Below, in pieces: positions 52,256 to 63,346 of a DNA stretch of 64,000 bases. The position numbers and the translations under genes were made by a program. The stretch's first letter is position 1; every line of letters begins with the position of its first letter. The stretch spans positions 20,755,346 through 20,819,345 of the forward strand of contig CM020618.1 of NCBI GenBank assembly GCA_009829735.1, in the 5' to 3' direction. This DNA comes from Pyropia yezoensis (lineage: Eukaryota > Rhodophyta > Bangiophyceae > Bangiales > Bangiaceae). The notes below the pieces were generated by a model, which worked only from the letters and a program-made list of their open reading frames with translations, was not told the origin of the DNA and did not search any database.

Positions 52256-53635
52256 TCATCGCTGCCCCCACATCTTGGCGGCCGATGCAAAAGTCGACGT
52301 CGCCTCCTCCCCCTCGCCCTCCCCGGCTGACACCTTGGTTTCAAACAGCTGCGCGGCCTTGCCAAACCGCACTTCGAGAGGCTCCTCCGGCGCCACCGCT
52401 GCGCCGTCACCGCTGACACTGCCGCCGCCGCTGCCGCCACCGTCCGCGCCGCCACCGCCAGCCACGTCGGCGGAGAAACGACGGCTGGCGGCGGAGAAGC
52501 GCTGCCGGATGTCGCTGTGGTCGCCCCCACTGTCGCCGCCGCCGTCACTCACGCCGCCACCGGCGCTCGCGCCGCTCGTACTGTTCGCCGTCGACGCGCC
52601 GGCAGACGACGCGGAAGCGGGCAGCGCCTTGGCAGCCGCTGCCGCCGCCGCACCAGACGGCACGGCTTTCTTGGCCCACGCACCCGCGCGGCCGCCACCC
52701 GGACCGCCCGCCGCCGCCGCCGCTGCCGCCGCGGCTCGGGCGGTGGCGGCTTCAACCTTGACCGCCGCGTCCATGCGCGCGGCGCGTTCCGCCACCGCCG
52801 ACAAGGGGGTGCCGTCGGGGGCGACGACGCCGCCGCCGCCGCCGCCGGCACCCCCACCGCGGCCGTCTACGCCGGCGGGCGACCGCGCCTGCTCCAGGCG
52901 TGCCATGGCCGCCGCCACGGCGCTGAGTGGCGCGTCGCCGCCGCCGGCGGCACCACCACCACCGGCGGCACCCTCCTTGGCTCGAAACGCCTCGGCAGCG
53001 GCGGCAAACTGACCGGGGCCCCCCCCGTCCGCGTCCGAACCGTCGTCCGCCTCCGCGGCGGCGCGGGCGGCGGTCGCCCACTCCGGGGGAGGGTCAGCAA
53101 AGCGGCGGGCAGCAGCAGCCGCCGCGCCACCCCCCCCCGCCCCCGCACCGGCGCCCTCCTTGGCCGCCCGAGACGGCGGTGGCGACGGCCCCGACGCCGT
53201 GCGCCCCCCGGCCCCCGCTCCCGAACCGGGCCGCCGCCGGCCGCCGTCGGCGGCCGGCGCATCAAAGCGGGAGGCGATGCCCGCAATCGCGGCCGACGGC
53301 GGCTGCCGGCCAGGCGGCGGGGGCGCGTGAAACTTGGCAGCAAGCCCCGCCACCGCCGATGGTGGCGGTGGGGCGCCCGTGGTGCCGTCAAAGAGGGCCG
53401 TCCGCGACGCTAGGGTGCCGGGGGGGGGGGGGGGGGGGACGCCATGGCGGCCCAAAAGAGGAGAAAATGAAAGGGGAAGGGGCGGGAGGGGGGTTGACAG
53501 TGGCGGGGGCGGTGGTAGTGGCGGCGGCGGCGGCGGGTGGGGGAGGAGGGGAAGGGACGACGGAAGAGTGCCTACGCCAGAAAGGGGCGGCCGGCCGGTC
53601 ACGGTGAGGCCGCCGCTGCGAACGGAGACGTCCAC
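52256..53635 (-). CDS. Pro/Ala-rich protein with a repeated short helix motif, function unknown
   Basis: The frame has 459 codons and stops at TGA. After a Pro-rich N-terminus, a motif of 10-14 residues recurs: SAVAGLAAKFHAP, SAAIAGIASRFDAP, LSAVAAAMARLEQAR, LSAVAERAARMDAAV, with related C-terminal units (VRFGKAAQLFETK, FASAAKMWGQR). Each would form a short amphipathic helix ending in an aromatic or basic pair, separated by Gly/Ala linkers. I know no family with this pattern; a scaffold or actin-related adaptor is only a guess. It is divergent from the FHA gene, with about 670 bases between starts. A 20-base C/G-type run (53419-53438) encodes part of the Pro tract. Confidence 0.6.
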   Translation of the reverse strand: MDVSVRSGGLTVTGRPPLSGVGTLPSSLPLLPHPPPPPPLPPPPPLSTPLPPLPLSFSPLLGRHGVPPPPPPGTLASRTALFDGTTGAPPPPSAVAGLAAKFHAPPPPGRQPPSAAIAGIASRFDAPAADGGRRRPGSGAGAGGRTASGPSPPPSRAAKEGAGAGAGGGGAAAAAARRFADPPPEWATAARAAAEADDGSDADGGGPGQFAAAAEAFRAKEGAAGGGGAAGGGDAPLSAVAAAMARLEQARSPAGVDGRGGGAGGGGGGVVAPDGTPLSAVAERAARMDAAVKVEAATARAAAAAAAAAGGPGGGRAGAWAKKAVPSGAAAAAAAKALPASASSAGASTANSTSGASAGGGVSDGGGDSGGDHSDIRQRFSAASRRFSADVAGGGGADGGGSGGGSVSGDGAAVAPEEPLEVRFGKAAQLFETKVSAGEGEGEEATSTFASAAKMWGQR

Positions 53636-54303
53636 TGGACGTCCAGAGCTGCGGGGGAGGAGGGCGCCAAGGAGAAGGGGGAGGGGTATGTACTCGCAGC
53701 CACCACGACAACCACGCTGCGTGCGGCGTGGGGTGCGTCAGCGGCCGCTGTTGCCCGAACACCGAAAGGGAGCCGCCCGGCTGTCTTCCCAGAGCCAAGA
53801 GGGGGGTTTGGGGTGCCGCCCACGCCGCCACGCTGCGTGTCGGTCGACGTGGTGCTGCCTGGACGGGTGTGTAAGCTGACGCGTGCCTCCCCTCTTTCAG
53901 CGGACTTGAAGGCTCCATTGCCTGCTCAATTTCAAGACTTCCGTCCGTACCCGCGCCAGGCGAGGCATCGCGGGCTTAGTGGCGCCGTGCAACGCCGCGG
54001 TCACCTGCGCCGCCCCTCGAGGCGGCGCCGAGGTCAGCAACCTCCCCCGGCTCCGGCCGCGGCCCCCCGCCCATCGGCCTCTCCCCTTTCGGCCACTGAC
54101 GCTCCCTCCTCACCCCCTGGCGCCCCCTGACACCTCATCCCTTGTCGTTTCTCCACGGCTCCGCCAGACGCGGCCCCGAGCCGGTGCCCAGCGCTGGCGC
54201 CGGGCCGCAGCCCGCCGGTCGCTGACGCCCCCCCCCCGCCGCCGCCGCGGCCGCCGCCTCTGCAGCCGCCGCCGCCGCCTTTCCCCCTTCTGCGCCACGG
54301 ACG
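53636..54303. promoter_or_regulatory. shared divergent promoter region
   Basis: Lies between the start codons of two divergent genes. No TATA or named element stands out, and the position is the only evidence. Confidence 0.4.
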
Positions 54304-56331
54304 ATGGCAACGCCGGGCACGCCATCCGCCCGTGGAGCGCCTGGTCGCCCCCCAAGGCCCCCTGGAAGGCGCCCCCGCTTTTCCACCCCGCCCCCGGCAC
54401 CGCCGGTCGGTGGAGCGGCCGCCGCCGTCACCGCCCCCCCCGTGGCCTCCGAGGGGGCAGTGCCGGTGGCGCCAGCAGCTCTCCCAGTCGCTGGGCCGGC
54501 GGCTGCCGGCGCGCCCCCTCCCGACGCCCGTGCCGCAACGCCGCCTGACGCCGCTGCCCCAGCGGGTGGCCTGCGGGTGGCCGCGGCGGCCCGGCCACCC
54601 CGGGTGCCTTCCGCCCAACGGGCTGCCCCCGCGCTGGCAGCGCACCGGCCACCCCGGGTGCCTTCCGCCCAACGGGCTGCCCCCGCGCTGGCAGCGCACC
54701 GGCCACCAGCGCCCGATGGTGCCGCCGTGGAGGGGCTCCCCGCGCCGGGCGACGCGGGCAAGGAGGGAGCTGCCGCCCGCACGACCGGCACGGCGACGTC
54801 ACCCGTTCGTGCGGCCTCACCCCCCCCCATTGCTCCACCCCCATCGGTGGCGGCCTACACGCCCCCTGCGTGGGCGGCGGTGCCAACCACACCCCTGGCC
54901 CTGACGGTCATCCGGAGGCGCACGCCCGTTGACACCGTCGCGTGGCCGGCGGGGCGTTCGGCGTTGACGCTCGGCCGCGACGGGGAGGTGGACATTGTCG
55001 CCGCCCATCCGAGCGTTAGCCGCTTCCATTGTGTGTTCCAAGCCGGCTGGGGGGAGGACGACGGCGGGGTGGGCGGCAGAGACGACGACGACGGCAGCGG
55101 CGGTGGCGGCGACACTGGCGGGCGACCAGGGGTGGCGGCGCTGTGGGACGCTGGGTCGGCCAATGGGTCGACGGTCAATGGAAAGCGCGTGCCGCCGCGG
55201 GCGTGGGTGCGCCTCCGTCTGGGGGACGTTGTTGGAGTGGGCGCCAGCACCCGCCTGTACGTGCTGACAGGGGAGGAGGGGGTGGGTTCGGGTGCCGCGG
55301 CCGCCTATGGGCGCCGTAGGAAACCCGCTGATGAAGGCAAGTCGGGGAGTGGGCGCGAGAAGGGCGCCGCCGACGGGGACGTGAGCTGGGGCATTGCCGA
55401 CGATGACGATGCGATTACGGCGCACGAGGCGGCCGAGGCGGCCGCCGAAGGCGACGGCGACTGGCGCGGCGGCAGCGGCGGTGACGGCGGCATGGACGGG
55501 GATACGGACGGGGACGGGGACGACGGGGACGACGCGACGGGCGGCAAGGAGGCGCTGGGCAATACCCCCGCTGCGTCAACGGTGCGGCGGCGGGCGGCCA
55601 AGCTGGCCAACCTCCGCGCCGAGGCGGGTGCACTGGCGGCCAAGGCGGACGTCACGCCCCTGTCTGAAGGCCAGGCCGCGCGCGCCGCCACCCTCGAAAC
55701 CCTCATTGCGTCTGCGACGACGGCGCTCGCCGACGCCCGTCGGGCGGTGCGTCAAGCGGCGGCGGCGGCCAGCGGTGCGGCAGCCAGAAAGGCGGCGACG
55801 ACCGACGGTGGCGGCGGCGGCGGTGGCGGCGGCGGTGTCAACACTGATGACGGAGGCGTGCCGTCTGACGATGACGTGGTCGAGGCGCCACCCCTGCGCG
55901 AGGCGGGCATGCCCGCCGCTGCCACGCGCGGCAGTGGCGGCGGCGGTGGGCCCACCGTCGAGACGGCCGCCACCCTGCGGCCGCGGCTCGCCGCTGCCCG
56001 CGCGGCGGCCCGGCGGGCGGCGGACGCGGCCAAAGTGGCGGCGGCCCCCGACCCCGCGGCGCGGCGGCGGCGCGGCAGCGGGGGTGGCGGCGCGGGTGTC
56101 GGGGAGGAGGAGGAGGACCCCCTCGACGCCTACATGGCGGGCGCGGCGGCGGGGGTGGCCGCCGAGCGGGTGGCGGCGGCAACAGCGTCAGCGGCGGCGG
56201 CCGCCGCCGAGGTGACCCGCCTTGAGGCGCTGTGGACTGTGGTAACTGAGGGAGCGCTGTGGGCAGATGCTGCCAACGGAGGCGGGGACGGGGGAGGGGT
56301 GCAAGGGAGGAAGCGTCCACGCACGCCATAG
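54304..56331 (+). CDS. kanadaptin-like FHA-domain protein
   Basis: A 675-residue protein from one exon. The N-terminal 180 residues are Pro/Ala-rich and include two identical 18-residue tandem units (PPRVPSAQRAAPALAAHR, DNA near 54591-54700). The FHA domain (about residues 200-330) has LTLGRDGEVDI, HPSVSRFHCVF, DAGSANGSTVNGKRVPPR and LGDVVGVGASTRLYVL, very like kanadaptin (SLC4A1AP), a nuclear protein linked to splicing complexes. A later DVSWGI resembles the kanadaptin CTWGM motif, an Ala-rich coiled-coil follows, and EEEDPLDAYMAG resembles the conserved DxLDAFM block. FHA domains bind phosphothreonine. The dsRNA-binding-like middle of animal kanadaptin is not evident. The stop is TAG at 56329-56331. 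Confidence 0.75.
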   Translation: MATPGTPSARGAPGRPPRPPGRRPRFSTPPPAPPVGGAAAAVTAPPVASEGAVPVAPAALPVAGPAAAGAPPPDARAATPPDAAAPAGGLRVAAAARPPRVPSAQRAAPALAAHRPPRVPSAQRAAPALAAHRPPAPDGAAVEGLPAPGDAGKEGAAARTTGTATSPVRAASPPPIAPPPSVAAYTPPAWAAVPTTPLALTVIRRRTPVDTVAWPAGRSALTLGRDGEVDIVAAHPSVSRFHCVFQAGWGEDDGGVGGRDDDDGSGGGGDTGGRPGVAALWDAGSANGSTVNGKRVPPRAWVRLRLGDVVGVGASTRLYVLTGEEGVGSGAAAAYGRRRKPADEGKSGSGREKGAADGDVSWGIADDDDAITAHEAAEAAAEGDGDWRGGSGGDGGMDGDTDGDGDDGDDATGGKEALGNTPAASTVRRRAAKLANLRAEAGALAAKADVTPLSEGQAARAATLETLIASATTALADARRAVRQAAAAASGAAARKAATTDGGGGGGGGGGVNTDDGGVPSDDDVVEAPPLREAGMPAAATRGSGGGGGPTVETAATLRPRLAAARAAARRAADAAKVAAAPDPAARRRRGSGGGGAGVGEEEEDPLDAYMAGAAAGVAAERVAAATASAAAAAAEVTRLEALWTVVTEGALWADAANGGGDGGGVQGRKRPRTP

Positions 56332-56907
56332 AGCGGCAGCTCCTCGCCGACGCTCCACCGCCGTCCTGAGCGAGGCGGCGAAGCTCCACCGACGTGTCGC
56401 CTGGACAAGTCCAATCCACCTTCAAAGCCTGTCGAAAGATCAATTACAGTGAAATCCACCGATCGGATCAACCACAAACGATCCAACCGGCTGTCTCGGG
56501 TGGAAGACTGGAATGTTCTTCGCGCATTCCACCCGCCCACCGCGCGGCGCCGTGGCGAGTTGCCAATCTCCTGGCCGCAAACGCGCCGGGTGGCAGGGAC
56601 TGGCCAATCCGCCTCGGTCGCCCGCGGCCCCGAAACCCGCCGGCGCCCACCGCTGCCGTCTCGCCCGCCGTCGTACCCAGCCGCCGTACGCACCGACGGC
56701 TGTGACCTCGGCCACGCTGGGTCGCTTGTCTGTCTGACCGTCCCCGCCCTGCCCCTCCCCTCTCCAGCGCCACCAAGCTGTTTGTCTGCGTCACAGCAGC
56801 TTGCCCCTCTTGGTGCACGCCGGCCCTCTCCAGGCGGTCAGTGCTGCCCTCAGTCTGCCTGCCCGCCCCCTTCCCCCCCCTCTTCCCCCCCCCTCCTCCC
56901 CCCCACT
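56332..56907. other. intergenic region between the FHA and DnaJ genes
   Basis: The kanadaptin frame stays open across this whole spacer after its TAG, but translates to no known domain. CT-rich sequence at 56850-56905 precedes the DnaJ start. Confidence 0.5.
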
Positions 56908-58671
56908 ATGGAGCCGGTCGCGTGTCCCTTTGGCGGTGGCCCCGCCTTTGTCGCTGTCGGACTGTCGGCGGCAGCCGTGGCGTCGTCGACGGCCTCTGCG
57001 TTTCACGGCACTCGCACCCGGTTGGTTCCCGTCAGAGCTGCTGCTGCCGCTGGTCGCCGCGTATCGGCGCTCCCTGGCGCGCTCCCGCGCCGGGCGGCGC
57101 CCGGCCAGTCGTCGGGGGTGGCTGGCCTCCGCGCAGACGCAGACTACTACTCGACGCTGGGCGTGTCGCGTTCGGCGTCACAGGAGGAGATTAAGAAGTC
57201 GTTTCGGAAACTCGCCCGCAAGTACCACCCTGTACGTTTGTCTGGGGGAAGCAGAGGGGTGTCACCGCGGCAGTGTGGCGAGAATGGCGAGAGCGGGCAG
57301 GCAACTGGGTCTGAGCATCACTCCTTGGTTGGTGGGGGGCGGCGTGGTTGCGGGCGTGGGTCCCCCACATTCTCTCGATACCCAGCAGTTGTCTACAATG
57401 GGCACTCGGCCGTTGGTCGGCGTTGGGAAAGATCTGCCTGTTGGCCCTCGCACGGTGCGTCTGGCCGAGCCGCTTGGCTGACCATGTTGCGTATTTGTTG
57501 ACGTGACTGTGGTTGTGCGTGTGCCTGGACCGTCGCTGCTTTGCTGGATGGACTCGATTGGACGCCTTTGTCTCCGTTTTGCTGGGCTCCCGCGTCACAG
57601 GACGTGAACAAGGAAGCGTCTGCCAAGTCCAAGTTCCAGGAGCTGTCCACTGCCTACGAGGTGCTCTCCAACCCAGAAGTGCGGCAGCGGTACGACCAGT
57701 TTGGAGAGGCTGGGGTCAAGTCTGGGGGCGGTGGGGGCGGCCCTGGCTTCTCGACTGACTTTGGGGGTGGCTTCTCCGACCTGTTTGAGACCTTCTTTGG
57801 CGGCGGTGGCGGTGGCGGCGGCACTCGCGGTCGCTCGCCGACGGGCCCACAGGTGGGAGATGACCTGCGGCTGGACGTAGAGATTCCCTTTGCCAAGGCG
57901 GTCTTTGGTGGCGAATACAAGCTCCGCTTCTCTCACCTGGAGAGTTGCGGTACCTGCAAGGGGTCAGGGGTCAAGCCCGGCTCGAGCAGCCGGACCTGCG
58001 GCACCTGCAGGGGACAGGGGAGTGTCATGCAGGTTGCACGCACGCCCATGGGTGCCTTCCAGCAAGTCACCCAATGCCCCACGTGCCGCGGTCTGGGCGA
58101 GGAGGTGGACGAGTACTGCGGCTCGTGCGGTGGCAAGGGCACCAACCAGGTGACCAAGCAGCTGGTGGTGAACATTCCCGCTGGTGTGGACAGCGGCTCT
58201 CGCCTGCGAGTGCGCGGAGAGGGCGACGCGGGCTCTCGGGGGGGTCCCCCTGGGGACCTGTATGTGGTGCTGCGGGTTGCCCAGTCGGCAGACTTCAAGC
58301 GCGAGGGTGTCAACACGTACGCGTCTGCCAAGGTGTCCTACCTGGACGCTATCCTCGGTCGTAAGCTGACGGTGAAGACCGTGGACGGGCCCGTTGAGCT
58401 GTCAGTGGCACCCGGCACCCAGCCGGGGGCTGTCCTTAAGATTGAGGGCAAGGGCGTTCCGAAGCTGGGCAACAAGACCGCCCGCGGCGACCACTTTGTG
58501 ACTGTGGAGGTAACCATCCCCAAGCGCCTGTCCTCAGACGAGCGGGAGCTCCTACGTGAGCTGGACATGATGGCGAATGGTACTGATCGGTCGTCATCAG
58601 ACGGGGGTGGCGCCGGCTCTCCAAAGAAGAAGAACAAGGATGGGCTGTTTGGATTTGCGCGGAAGAAGTGA
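56908..58671 (+). CDS. plastid-type class I DnaJ (HSP40) co-chaperone, one intron
   Basis: Stimulates HSP70 ATPase and holds unfolded proteins. The CDS joins 56908-57231 and 57601-58671 (464 residues); the 369-base intron has donor GTACGT and acceptor CACAG and splits the HPD motif (YHP, then DVNKE), whose HPD triggers HSP70. Domains: an Ala/Arg/Ser-rich leader of about 75 residues like a chloroplast transit peptide, a J domain ([19 protein letters not shown] to [12 protein letters not shown]), a Gly/Phe region, a zinc-binding domain with four CxxCxGxG repeats ([32 protein letters not shown]), then the C-terminal substrate-binding domain ([21 protein letters not shown]) and a Lys-rich tail. 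The translation start is the first ATG after a CT-rich leader. Same orientation as the upstream FHA gene. Confidence 0.93.
57232..57600 (+). other. intron of the DnaJ gene
   Basis: GT-AG intron in phase 0 placed between codons for Pro and Asp of HPD. Removing it restores the J domain exactly. Confidence 0.93.
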
Positions 58672-59386
58672 GCTAGCGGGGACCGGCGGGCTCTTTGGAC
58701 TTGGTGCGCGGCGGGACTTCTTTTTGGTACACTCTTGTAGCTGTACGAAGATGACAGAGGGCGTCGTGGCTATCGCGCGTCTCTGCTGGAAACAGTGCCG
58801 AGCGTTTTCTGCACCGTCGCGTGCTTGTGGAGAAAAGTATTCTCACTGTGCGGTTATTCGTTGCTCCTCTGTCTCTATCAACCTGCGTCTCTCTTGCAGG
58901 ATCGAGGACCTCTCGAATGATCTGACGGATGGGTCTGGGTAGCTTGAGAAGTTGGCCGCAGATTTTTCACGTGAGCTCGACAAGGCATAGGGTCAGCCAT
59001 CGCAACGGTTTGAGTCCTCTGGGGTATGGGCTGTTGTGTTGTTGCGTACAATCTTGCCGTCAGTGGACCTCCCTTGCGGCTATCGCGCGCAGGCTGTTGC
59101 TTGTAGTGCACTGCCCGCAGGAAGCACAAAGCACGATAGGATCGGGGGTCTAACCGACGACCCCGTGGCGACCAGGCATGAAAACGAGTGCTTCTGCAAT
59201 AGCATGTTTACGCGCCTCGCGCAGCTGTTCTTGATGAACTATCATCTGCGATGTGGGACAACATTCAAAAAACCTTCCCCCTCGTCCCTCGTTCACCTAC
59301 TCAACCAACGTAAGAGATGTCAGCGCCGTTCGGGAGATGCCCAGCCGGAAAGCGTAGAGTATCCCCCCCGGTCACTCCAGTCACGC
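58672..59386. other. convergent intergenic region between DnaJ and ABCE1
   Basis: Two gene 3' ends meet here. No additional gene is recognised. Confidence 0.5.
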
Positions 59387-61216
59387 TCACACCTCGTCCG
59401 CTGTATCGACAAAGAAATAGTTGCCCGCAGACTTCTGTTCCTTGTCCTTCACGGACTCCAGCTTGTTGATGCGCGGCCGGAAGTTGGTCGGGTCCCGACG
59501 GAAGGTGATGTTAAGGGACTTCAGGAAGGCATTCATGCCGCTCAGCAGCGGTTGTGGCTCCGTGGCCGTGCAGTCTTTGGCTGGCACCCCCTCGTACACA
59601 ATGACGCGGTCGGCCAGGTAGGTGGCCATGATGAAGTCGTGCTCAATGACGTACGCAGACGACTTGGAGTGGAGGATGAAGCGCTTGATAACCTTGGCCG
59701 CGATGATTCTTTGCTCCGAGTCAAGGTAAGCACTGGGCTCGTCAATCAGGTAGATGTCAGCGGGCTTGCCAAGCGCCAGCACGAGGGCCACGCGCTGCAG
59801 CTCCCCACCAGACAGATGCTGTACGTCCTGGTCCAGCAGCTCTTCAATGCGCATCGGCCGAGTCACATCCGACATAAACTGTGGGTGCAGGTACGCGTCA
59901 CGGATCTTGATGTGCAGCAGCTGCCGGACGGTGCCGTCAAACTTGGGCGAGATCTTCTGGGGCTTATAAGACACGTTGAGTTCCGGCACCCCTTCGCCAC
60001 CATCATCATCAGGCTTGAGGAGACCAGCCAGCATGCGGATGAAGGTAGTCTTGCCCGTCCCATTTTCTCCCAGCATCACCACAATCTCCGAGTCGGTGAA
60101 AGAGCCAGCTTCCACATGGAGCTTGAAGTTGCCCAGAGTCTTGGACATCGCTGGGTACGAGTAAAGCCGGTGATGTTGCTCCTCCTCCTGTACTGCCTCG
60201 GCCGTCTCCGCAATGCGAAAGGTCAAAGAAACGGCACGGAAGCGCAGGTTCTCCGTCGGGATGAAGCCCGCCAAAAAGATGTTGATGCCCTCGCGCACAC
60301 CCGACGGCAACGTCACCACCCCGTAGGCACCAGGCTTGCCGTACAGACAGCAGATAAAGTCGGAGAGGTAGTCAAGGACAGCCAGGTCGTGTTCCACCAC
60401 CACCACGTACGTCTCTGGCGAGATTTTCACCAAGTCCCGAATCACCTTGGCCGCCTGTAACCGCTGCTTCACGTCCAAGTAGGAGGATGGCTCGTCGATC
60501 ATGTATACGTCCGCCGACTGCACAGCCGTGACGGCAAGGGCAAAGCGCTGCAGCTCCCCCCCCGACAGCACCGACACGTCCCGCTCGGCAACCGTCTCCA
60601 GGTCCAGCTCGGCGATGAGCTCATCCACAACATTCCGCTCATTCTGTCGGTTAAGGATGGCACTGACGGTACCCTTCACAGCGCGAGGGATTTGATCCAC
60701 GTACTGGGGCTTGATTTTCGCCTTGAGGTTGTCCTCGAGCACGCGGGTGAAGTAGTTTTGTAGCTCCGACCCGCGAAAGTTCGTGAGGATCTCCTCCCAG
60801 TCGGGCGGAGCGTCCCAACGACCGAGGTTGGGCTTCAGCTTGGCTGCCAGCACCTTCAGAGCGGTGGACTTGCCAATCCCGTTGGTTCCAACCAAACCCA
60901 GCACCTGCCCGGGCCGGGGCATCGGCAGCCGATGGAGCTTGAAGCTGTTGGCGCCATACCGGTGCACCGTGTCCTTGTCCAGGTCCTTGGGCAGGTTGAT
61001 GATCTGGATGGCGTCAAAGGGGCACTTCTTCACACAGATGCCACAGCCAATGCAGAGCGTCTCCGAGATAAACGAAATCTTGCTCTTCGACGTAACCTCA
61101 ATGCAGAGCTTGCCCATCCGCACAACGGGACAGCCCTTGCGGCATTCTTGGCCGCACCGCTTAGGCTTGCATCTGTCCGCACTCACAATGGCAATACGGG
61201 TAAGCTTGTCCGACAT
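59387..61216 (-). CDS. ABCE1: ABCE1/RLI1 ribosome-recycling ATPase
   Basis: Splits terminated ribosomes into subunits and acts in initiation; cytosolic and essential in eukaryotes. It has 609 residues, close to the usual length of about 600. The N-terminal iron-sulfur domain has [16 protein letters not shown] and [13 protein letters not shown]. The first nucleotide-binding domain has Walker [10 protein letters not shown] (110-118), signature [12 protein letters not shown] and Walker [14 protein letters not shown]. The second has [25 protein letters not shown] and [13 protein letters not shown], and both have the ABCE hinge-type contexts. The ATG at 61214-61216 ([16 protein letters not shown]) matches the conserved N-terminus; the frame continues upstream without a plausible protein. 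Single exon; stop TGA. Confidence 0.97.
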   Translation of the reverse strand: MSDKLTRIAIVSADRCKPKRCGQECRKGCPVVRMGKLCIEVTSKSKISFISETLCIGCGICVKKCPFDAIQIINLPKDLDKDTVHRYGANSFKLHRLPMPRPGQVLGLVGTNGIGKSTALKVLAAKLKPNLGRWDAPPDWEEILTNFRGSELQNYFTRVLEDNLKAKIKPQYVDQIPRAVKGTVSAILNRQNERNVVDELIAELDLETVAERDVSVLSGGELQRFALAVTAVQSADVYMIDEPSSYLDVKQRLQAAKVIRDLVKISPETYVVVVEHDLAVLDYLSDFICCLYGKPGAYGVVTLPSGVREGINIFLAGFIPTENLRFRAVSLTFRIAETAEAVQEEEQHHRLYSYPAMSKTLGNFKLHVEAGSFTDSEIVVMLGENGTGKTTFIRMLAGLLKPDDDGGEGVPELNVSYKPQKISPKFDGTVRQLLHIKIRDAYLHPQFMSDVTRPMRIEELLDQDVQHLSGGELQRVALVLALGKPADIYLIDEPSAYLDSEQRIIAAKVIKRFILHSKSSAYVIEHDFIMATYLADRVIVYEGVPAKDCTATEPQPLLSGMNAFLKSLNITFRRDPTNFRPRINKLESVKDKEQKSAGNYFFVDTADEV

Positions 61217-61811
61217 GATGTCGTTGCCCGATAGACGCTTCTCAGAACCAGAACCAGAGTGCCGCTGAACCCCACGTCGTCGGGGTGTGGCAAGTGGCCG
61301 CTGGCCGGCAGCTTCGGTGGATTTGCAGCTAAGTCGGCTGGTTGCAGAGCACACGCAGTGCTCAGCCACAGGGACACTGCAACCAGACCACAAAACTCCC
61401 TGCGCAGAAAAAATGAGCTGGCCGCGCTCCTCGACCAGCCACGGCGGCCAAGGATGGTCGGTCAGAAGCAGGGCCGGCCACAAATATAGCAGCGCTACCG
61501 GGGGCAGGAACAGAAACGGCGACAAAAGCGAGGGCAGCAGGGAGGCTGATGGTGGGACAGCGGCAGGGACGACGGCGATGACGACCCGCCAGCGCAGTTT
61601 CGCCCAGCCACGCCCTGATGGTGCGCCGTCGTGTGGCTGAAGTCCCACCCAGTTCACGTCGACGATCAACGCCATGAAGGAAAAACTATTTTAGCTCACT
61701 TACACTTGTGCCATAATGGCATGCGGGACAAAATTGGAAGCTATTCAGAAAATACGAACCCGCCTTGCCTATCAAGTCGTCCTGTACCAGTGACAAATGA
61801 CATCAATACGA
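61217..61811. promoter_or_regulatory. 5' region of ABCE1
   Basis: About 600 bases upstream of the start codon, moderately GC-rich, becoming AT-richer beyond 61680. No known element is identified. Confidence 0.4.
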
Positions 61812-61975
61812 ACCAAGCTTCAAAGCAAGGACAGATAAACCATACAAAGTACAGTACATAGCTTCCGAAAGGGCGAGCCACAAGTACGCACATCCATCAG
61901 AGTACAGCACACGAGGGAGGGGCGCTACAATGACATAAATTTCAGAATTTGGAATGAGCGGCAGCTATGGTACAT
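61812..61975. repeat. dispersed repeat, copy B
   Basis: Partner of 20045-20215, same orientation; see copy A for the shared stretches. Confidence 0.65.
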
Positions 61976-62020
61976 CCCACCGGGCGGCGTGCTTCTGCTC
62001 CATGGACGCCAGGTTAACAG

Positions 62021-62218
62021 TCAGAGTACTGTACCGTGCTCCCCACCTCCACCACTACCGCCGCCAGCGCCGCAGCCGTCATCCCTCCTGCTGTTGGGTA
62101 CCCCGTTGGGTGGCGTCGCCGCGCCCAAGCGCACCAGCGTCGATTTGCCGCCACCCGTGGCACCCACAATCACCTCCATCGACGGCCGGCTGACATCGTC
62201 GCGGACGTGTGATGCCAT
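62021..62218 (-). pseudogene. short ORF with a P-loop (Walker A) motif, probable gene fragment
   Basis: A 65-codon frame contains SMEVIVGATGGGKSTLVRLG, a textbook Walker A (GxxxxGKST) with hydrophobic strand before it. No Walker B follows, and the frame ends in a Gly-rich stretch next to repeat copy B. It may be a piece of an ATPase gene broken by the repeat, or a first exon. Confidence 0.3.
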
Positions 62219-63022
62219 ATTTTGTCACGGGGCACGCTGCCGCGCCTCTTTGCCCGCTGCCTTCAGGGGCGCCGCCGCAGGGTGCCCGCCGTCACCCTCT
62301 CCGCAGGACTGGCCCTCGCCACGACGCGCGCGGGCGCTCGCGCAGTGCCTCTTAAACCGGCGTCTCGGAAATCGTGCGAAATCGATGTTTTGGCGTTGCG
62401 CGGATCGTTGTGACCCCTCACACAGCATCATTCCTCCCCGTTTTCCCCCCTATCTTTCTGCACAAGCTTGTGTAGCCGCGGCGGGGTCACCGTTGCGAGC
62501 CTCCGTCAGTGGGGGTGAAGCGCAACGGCCTGTGCTCCGAGATGGTACCTCTGCCACAAGTAGCGGTGACCCCGAAGATTGTGCACAAGCGCTTCCACAT
62601 GGCGAGAGGCAAGCGGCGCGCAAGAGTATGCGCGAATGTCTGCTCAGATCAGCATGCATTGCGGAGGGCAGTGTGCTTCAGGCGTATCTTGCCTTCCCGC
62701 GGCGGCTACTGGGCTCACTTATTGGGTTTTGAGCAGTTCTCTGCCAGCTCATTGGATGCCTTCGGGGGTTCTGATACGCAACGCAACAATTACCATCCTA
62801 CCAAACAGGCTGCCCAACAAGAGATGCGGCGCGCTTTGTTGACGACTGCAACGCTTGTTGAATTTCTGTGTTGCGCAGAGACCTCCGCAAGCTGTTCATC
62901 AAGAAAACGCACTGAATCAGGCGTTGCGCGCGACGTCGGGATAAGGGGCACTGCGCCGGCCTGGGCGTGTCCTTTCCGAGCCGCACCGCGCTGAGGCCAC
63001 TGGTATGCCTACGGCCCGGCGC

Positions 63023-63060
63023 CACGTATGCATACATGCGTACGCGTATGCGTACGCGTA
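63023..63060. repeat. 38-base perfect alternating purine-pyrimidine tract
   Basis: The run CACGTATGCATACATGCG and onward alternates pyrimidine and purine without a break for 38 bases and includes repeated GCGTACGCGTA. It is self-complementary in parts and a candidate Z-DNA site. Confidence 0.85.
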
Positions 63061-63346
63061 AGTCTACGCGTGCAGAGAGGCCCACCTACATATTCCGATG
63101 AGGAGCGTCGTCTCGCCCCCTTCCCCCCCCCTCCCTCGCACATTTCCCTTTGCCCTCTTCATACAGCAAGTGAATCCATCTTCAGGCTTTTCACGCAGTT
63201 TTTCCAAACATTTCTTGCGAGCAAGGGTCACGAGGTTCGAGCCGACCTATCGGAAATCGATGACTGCACTGTAAAGTGTCAGGATCGGACGACCGATTTG
63301 GTGTGATCAGCAGGAGCACGCCGTCTCATACAAGGACACCTCCTGA

